DNA of 64,000 nucleotides, taken from the NCBI GenBank assembly GCA_032717465.1, contig CM064664.1, positions 365,001 to 429,000 on the forward strand, given 5' to 3'. The notes under the pieces were generated by a model that saw only the letters and a list, made by a program, of their open reading frames with translations, was not told where the DNA came from and ran no database searches. A program made the position numbers and the translations under genes. Of this stretch, positions 60,850 to 64,000 are shown in pieces. Within the stretch, counting starts at the first letter, position 1; each line of letters opens with the position of its first letter. This DNA is from Coenobita brevimanus. Taxonomy: Eukaryota; Arthropoda; Malacostraca; Decapoda; Coenobitidae.

Positions 60850-60852
<3 letters not shown>
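60467..60852 (-). mobile_element. SINE S3, tRNA-derived head (minus strand)
   Basis: On the minus strand it starts GGAGCCTCTGTGGTAAAGTG (A-box-like GTGGTAAAGTG) and about 30 nt later has the B box GGGTTCGCGCC. An unrelated body runs to the (TA)n tract at 60466. Spacing and boxes indicate a pol III internal promoter. It is not a functional tRNA because the 3' acceptor strand is not complementary to the 5' end. Confidence 0.7.
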
Positions 60853-60910
<58 letters not shown>

Positions 60911-60932
60911 GTGTGTGTGTGTGTGTGTGTGT
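60852..60932. repeat. (TA)n(GT)n between SINEs S3 and S4
   Basis: About 55 bp of TA then 25 bp of GT. Confidence 0.95.
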
Positions 60933-61895
<963 letters not shown>

Positions 61896-61947
<52 letters not shown>

Positions 61948-61985
61948 TAGATAGATAGATGGAGAGTCTGATGGATAAGTATACC

Positions 61986-62058
<73 letters not shown>
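61896..62058. repeat. (CA)n(GATA)n...(TA)n compound tract
   Basis: CA repeats to 61945, GATA units to about 61960, a short unique spacer, then TA repeats from 61992. It is fused to the LINE-C fragment on its right. Confidence 0.95.
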
Positions 62059-62061
<3 letters not shown>

Positions 62062-62390
62062 CAGCACTGAAGGTAATATAGGAATCAGGCAATATCTGTC
62101 AATTGGTAAATTGCATTTGTTTGTTTTCCTAATGTTAAATGATACAGTGTTATTTTATCCCCATTCCGTGATGTTAGATTAGTTTTAATTTTTGGAGGCT
62201 GCTGTGCTGAGTCGTGAGTATGAGATATTGAACTTTATGCATGGGTGTTAAAATATGAATGAACTCTGAAGTGTTGAGTCATCTTCATTTGAGCGAATGA
62301 GATTATGGGTGACAGATAAGAGATCATAAGTATGAATTAGAAATAGGGTTGGAGCCAGAACTGAACCTTGTGGCATGCCGGCATTAACCC
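62059..62390 (-). mobile_element. LINE-C fragment (minus strand)
   Basis: Collinear with 58495-58770: GMPQGSVLAPTLF (near 62380), a decayed catalytic region and MPDSYITFSAANI, at which point the (TA)n tract begins. Truncated on both sides. Confidence 0.75.
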
Positions 62391-63645
62391 TACCGTTGCC
62401 GTAGGTCCAGAATTTTACGGGTGCCCATGGGCAAAACTGGGGCCATCTTCTGAAGTTTCGAAAATTGTTTTTTTCCCCTTGCCATACTGAGGAGGAAGTT
62501 CAAACGCACCAAACAGTGAAAATCCCAGCTTCCTAGACCCATTCTGTGGCTTGCAATGGAGCACATAAGCTGCAGAAATATCGGCAATAGATATTGCCAC
62601 AGTGGTGTATTGCCGCACGTGTTGTTTTATTTTTTTACCCCCGAAAACAATGTGAATGGTGCTGAAATGTTGCACATATATTAGATATGAGGATATCGAA
62701 TGATTTCAGTGCATAATATGTTAGGATTGTCTCGAAAAAACAATTATTATGAATATTTTTTCACATTTTTGATATAAAATATGTTTACGGTAGTTTTGAG
62801 TTATTATGCAGGTTATGGTTGTGAGTATGGTTGGAAAAGAGAGTTAAATGGTTGAATATTCAGTCTTAAATGAGGAAATTGTCGGTCCCCCGAGGGTAGG
62901 ATCTCCTATGGGAGATGAAAGTGGAGGGTCAGGTGGTTAGCACCTGGTCAGCTCTGATTAGGGATAGGGGAGTGGAGGCACATTTAGCCGCTCGCACACC
63001 ACCTGTCTGCCTAAGTAGAATCGTAATGAGGTTCAAAACTATGAATGAGTCAGATTATTAGGAAAGTCAAATTATTATGAACAGAGGCATAAATAAATAC
63101 GTATAGACGGAAAAAAAAAAAAAAAAACGTATTTTTCCTGTAATAAGTTTTCATTTATCATTTTACTTTGTTATTTTCACAAAATATGTTGCTGTCTGTG
63201 TGTCATGAGTGTAGGAAAGTATGATATTTTCTGCTTGGGTAAGAAAAACGGGTAAAGCTGTATGTTTGCCTATACTTCACACGGTCAGAATACGATAAAC
63301 TCAGAGTATTGCATGGTAACTGTGTGCGATATCATACGTCCAGCGCACAATTATATTGCTTCCATCGTTATTCTGCAATGATTGCGAGTAGTTCAAATTC
63401 ATGAACAGGAAAAAAATACGTGGATAACAATACAGGAACATACACTGATGCTGGGAAGGCAGGCAGGGTAGGGTGGAAAAGGAGAGCTGTTTGTTGGGGC
63501 AACCTTCACACAATCAAAATACGAAAAATCGGCATATCATACGGTTGCCTTGTAAGATAGCATTTTCCATACCCAGTACCTGCTCACTTACATTACAAAC
63601 AGAACCTGCAATGATTACCACTCTATCTAGGGCAAAAATATTTCA
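62391..63645. other. Unassigned sequence
   Basis: No repeat shared with the window was recognised. A palindrome-rich stretch around 62885-62920 (TAGGATCTCCTATGGGAGAT) is noted. Poly(A) near 63108-63127. Confidence 0.35.
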
Positions 63646-64000
63646 TTAACCCGTCACGTCCCGAGCTATTTCACACCTCCGACACCCCCCAATCCCGAGC
63701 TATTTTGGAAAAAAAAAAAATTTGGCTAAAACCTCCGCTTTTGGTGAGAAACATCGAAAATTCTTAGAGAAGTAGCTCACCTGAGGTTTAAAATACTCGA
63801 TACAAGTAGCAGTACCTCCTTACCTTAATGGGTTTTATATCAGGGTGGCTCCAAAAAAAACGAGTTCTATGGGAGGGTAACTATTCTACACCACTCAAAA
63901 ATGGTATTTATTTATTTGGTACGAATTTATATGTAGTATGAGAGTATATTGGTTTTCAAACAGTAATATAGGCATTATAAGCATTGTTTCACTCACTAAC
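63646..64000 (+). mobile_element. piggyBac MITE, truncated by the window edge
   Basis: TTAA at 63646-63649 followed by CCCGTCACGTCCCGAGC, then the same sequence as 37160-37520 with few differences. The remaining ~410 bp should lie beyond the window. Confidence 0.9.

Noticed and set aside
62885..63010. A possible structured RNA around a short palindrome
   Set aside because: Only one short inverted pair is evident and no known RNA boxes are present.

Overview
This window is eukaryotic and almost entirely mobile DNA. Long (CA)n, (TA)n and (TATC)n tracts, TTAGG-type telomere-like DNA, RTE-like, Jockey-like and CR1/L2-like LINEs, tRNA-headed SINEs, piggyBac, hAT, mariner and Transib-like DNA transposons, and a single ionotropic-receptor-like terminal exon with a clean splice acceptor all point to a repeat-rich arthropod. 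A decapod crustacean is the best guess; the species cannot be read from the sequence. There is a 100-N scaffold gap at 57617-57716. No transposon protein in the window is intact.

Layout. 1-3.6 kb: a 28-bp minisatellite, a foldback element, a 5'-truncated LINE (family A), and a repeat 'X' present in two inverted copies, one carrying a 273-bp hAT-like MITE. 3.6-24.6 kb: one large nest. A Jockey-like LINE (family F, minus strand) is split at a TTAA by a piggyBac-derived MITE (4365-22358). That MITE is split by a 17.2-kb LTR element (LTRs 4954-6020 and 21659-22175, 4-bp AGTA target duplication). The LTR element has itself received LINE-B (in its left LTR), LINE-A (itself containing LINE-B), two piggyBac transposase copies (the second split by a 2.2-kb hAT with an 8-bp duplication) and another MITE. 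24.6-31.5 kb: a CR1/L2-like LINE (family E), a probable Gypsy integrase scrap and the receptor-like exon. 31.5-41.7 kb: LINE-A with a tRNA-derived SINE inside it, a long (CA)n, a different piggyBac fragment, a complete piggyBac MITE, a possible second receptor-like exon, a SINE, a second piggyBac MITE type and a Transib-like (RAG1-related) transposase. 41.7-54.4 kb: LINE-B, a Jockey-like end (D), CCTAA-type telomere-like DNA, another Jockey-like LINE (C), a GTGTTGAGG-type minisatellite and a mariner. 55.3-64 kb: MITEs, LINE fragments around the gap, a head-to-tail SINE/microsatellite cluster, and a last MITE running off the end.

The elements do not form a pathway. Their relationships are those of nested insertions, and the nesting gives a relative time order: LINE-F first, then the MITE, then the LTR element, then its contents. 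The MITEs share termini with the piggyBac copies, which identifies the transposase family that probably mobilised them. Host coding content is limited to one convincing exon and three weak candidates.
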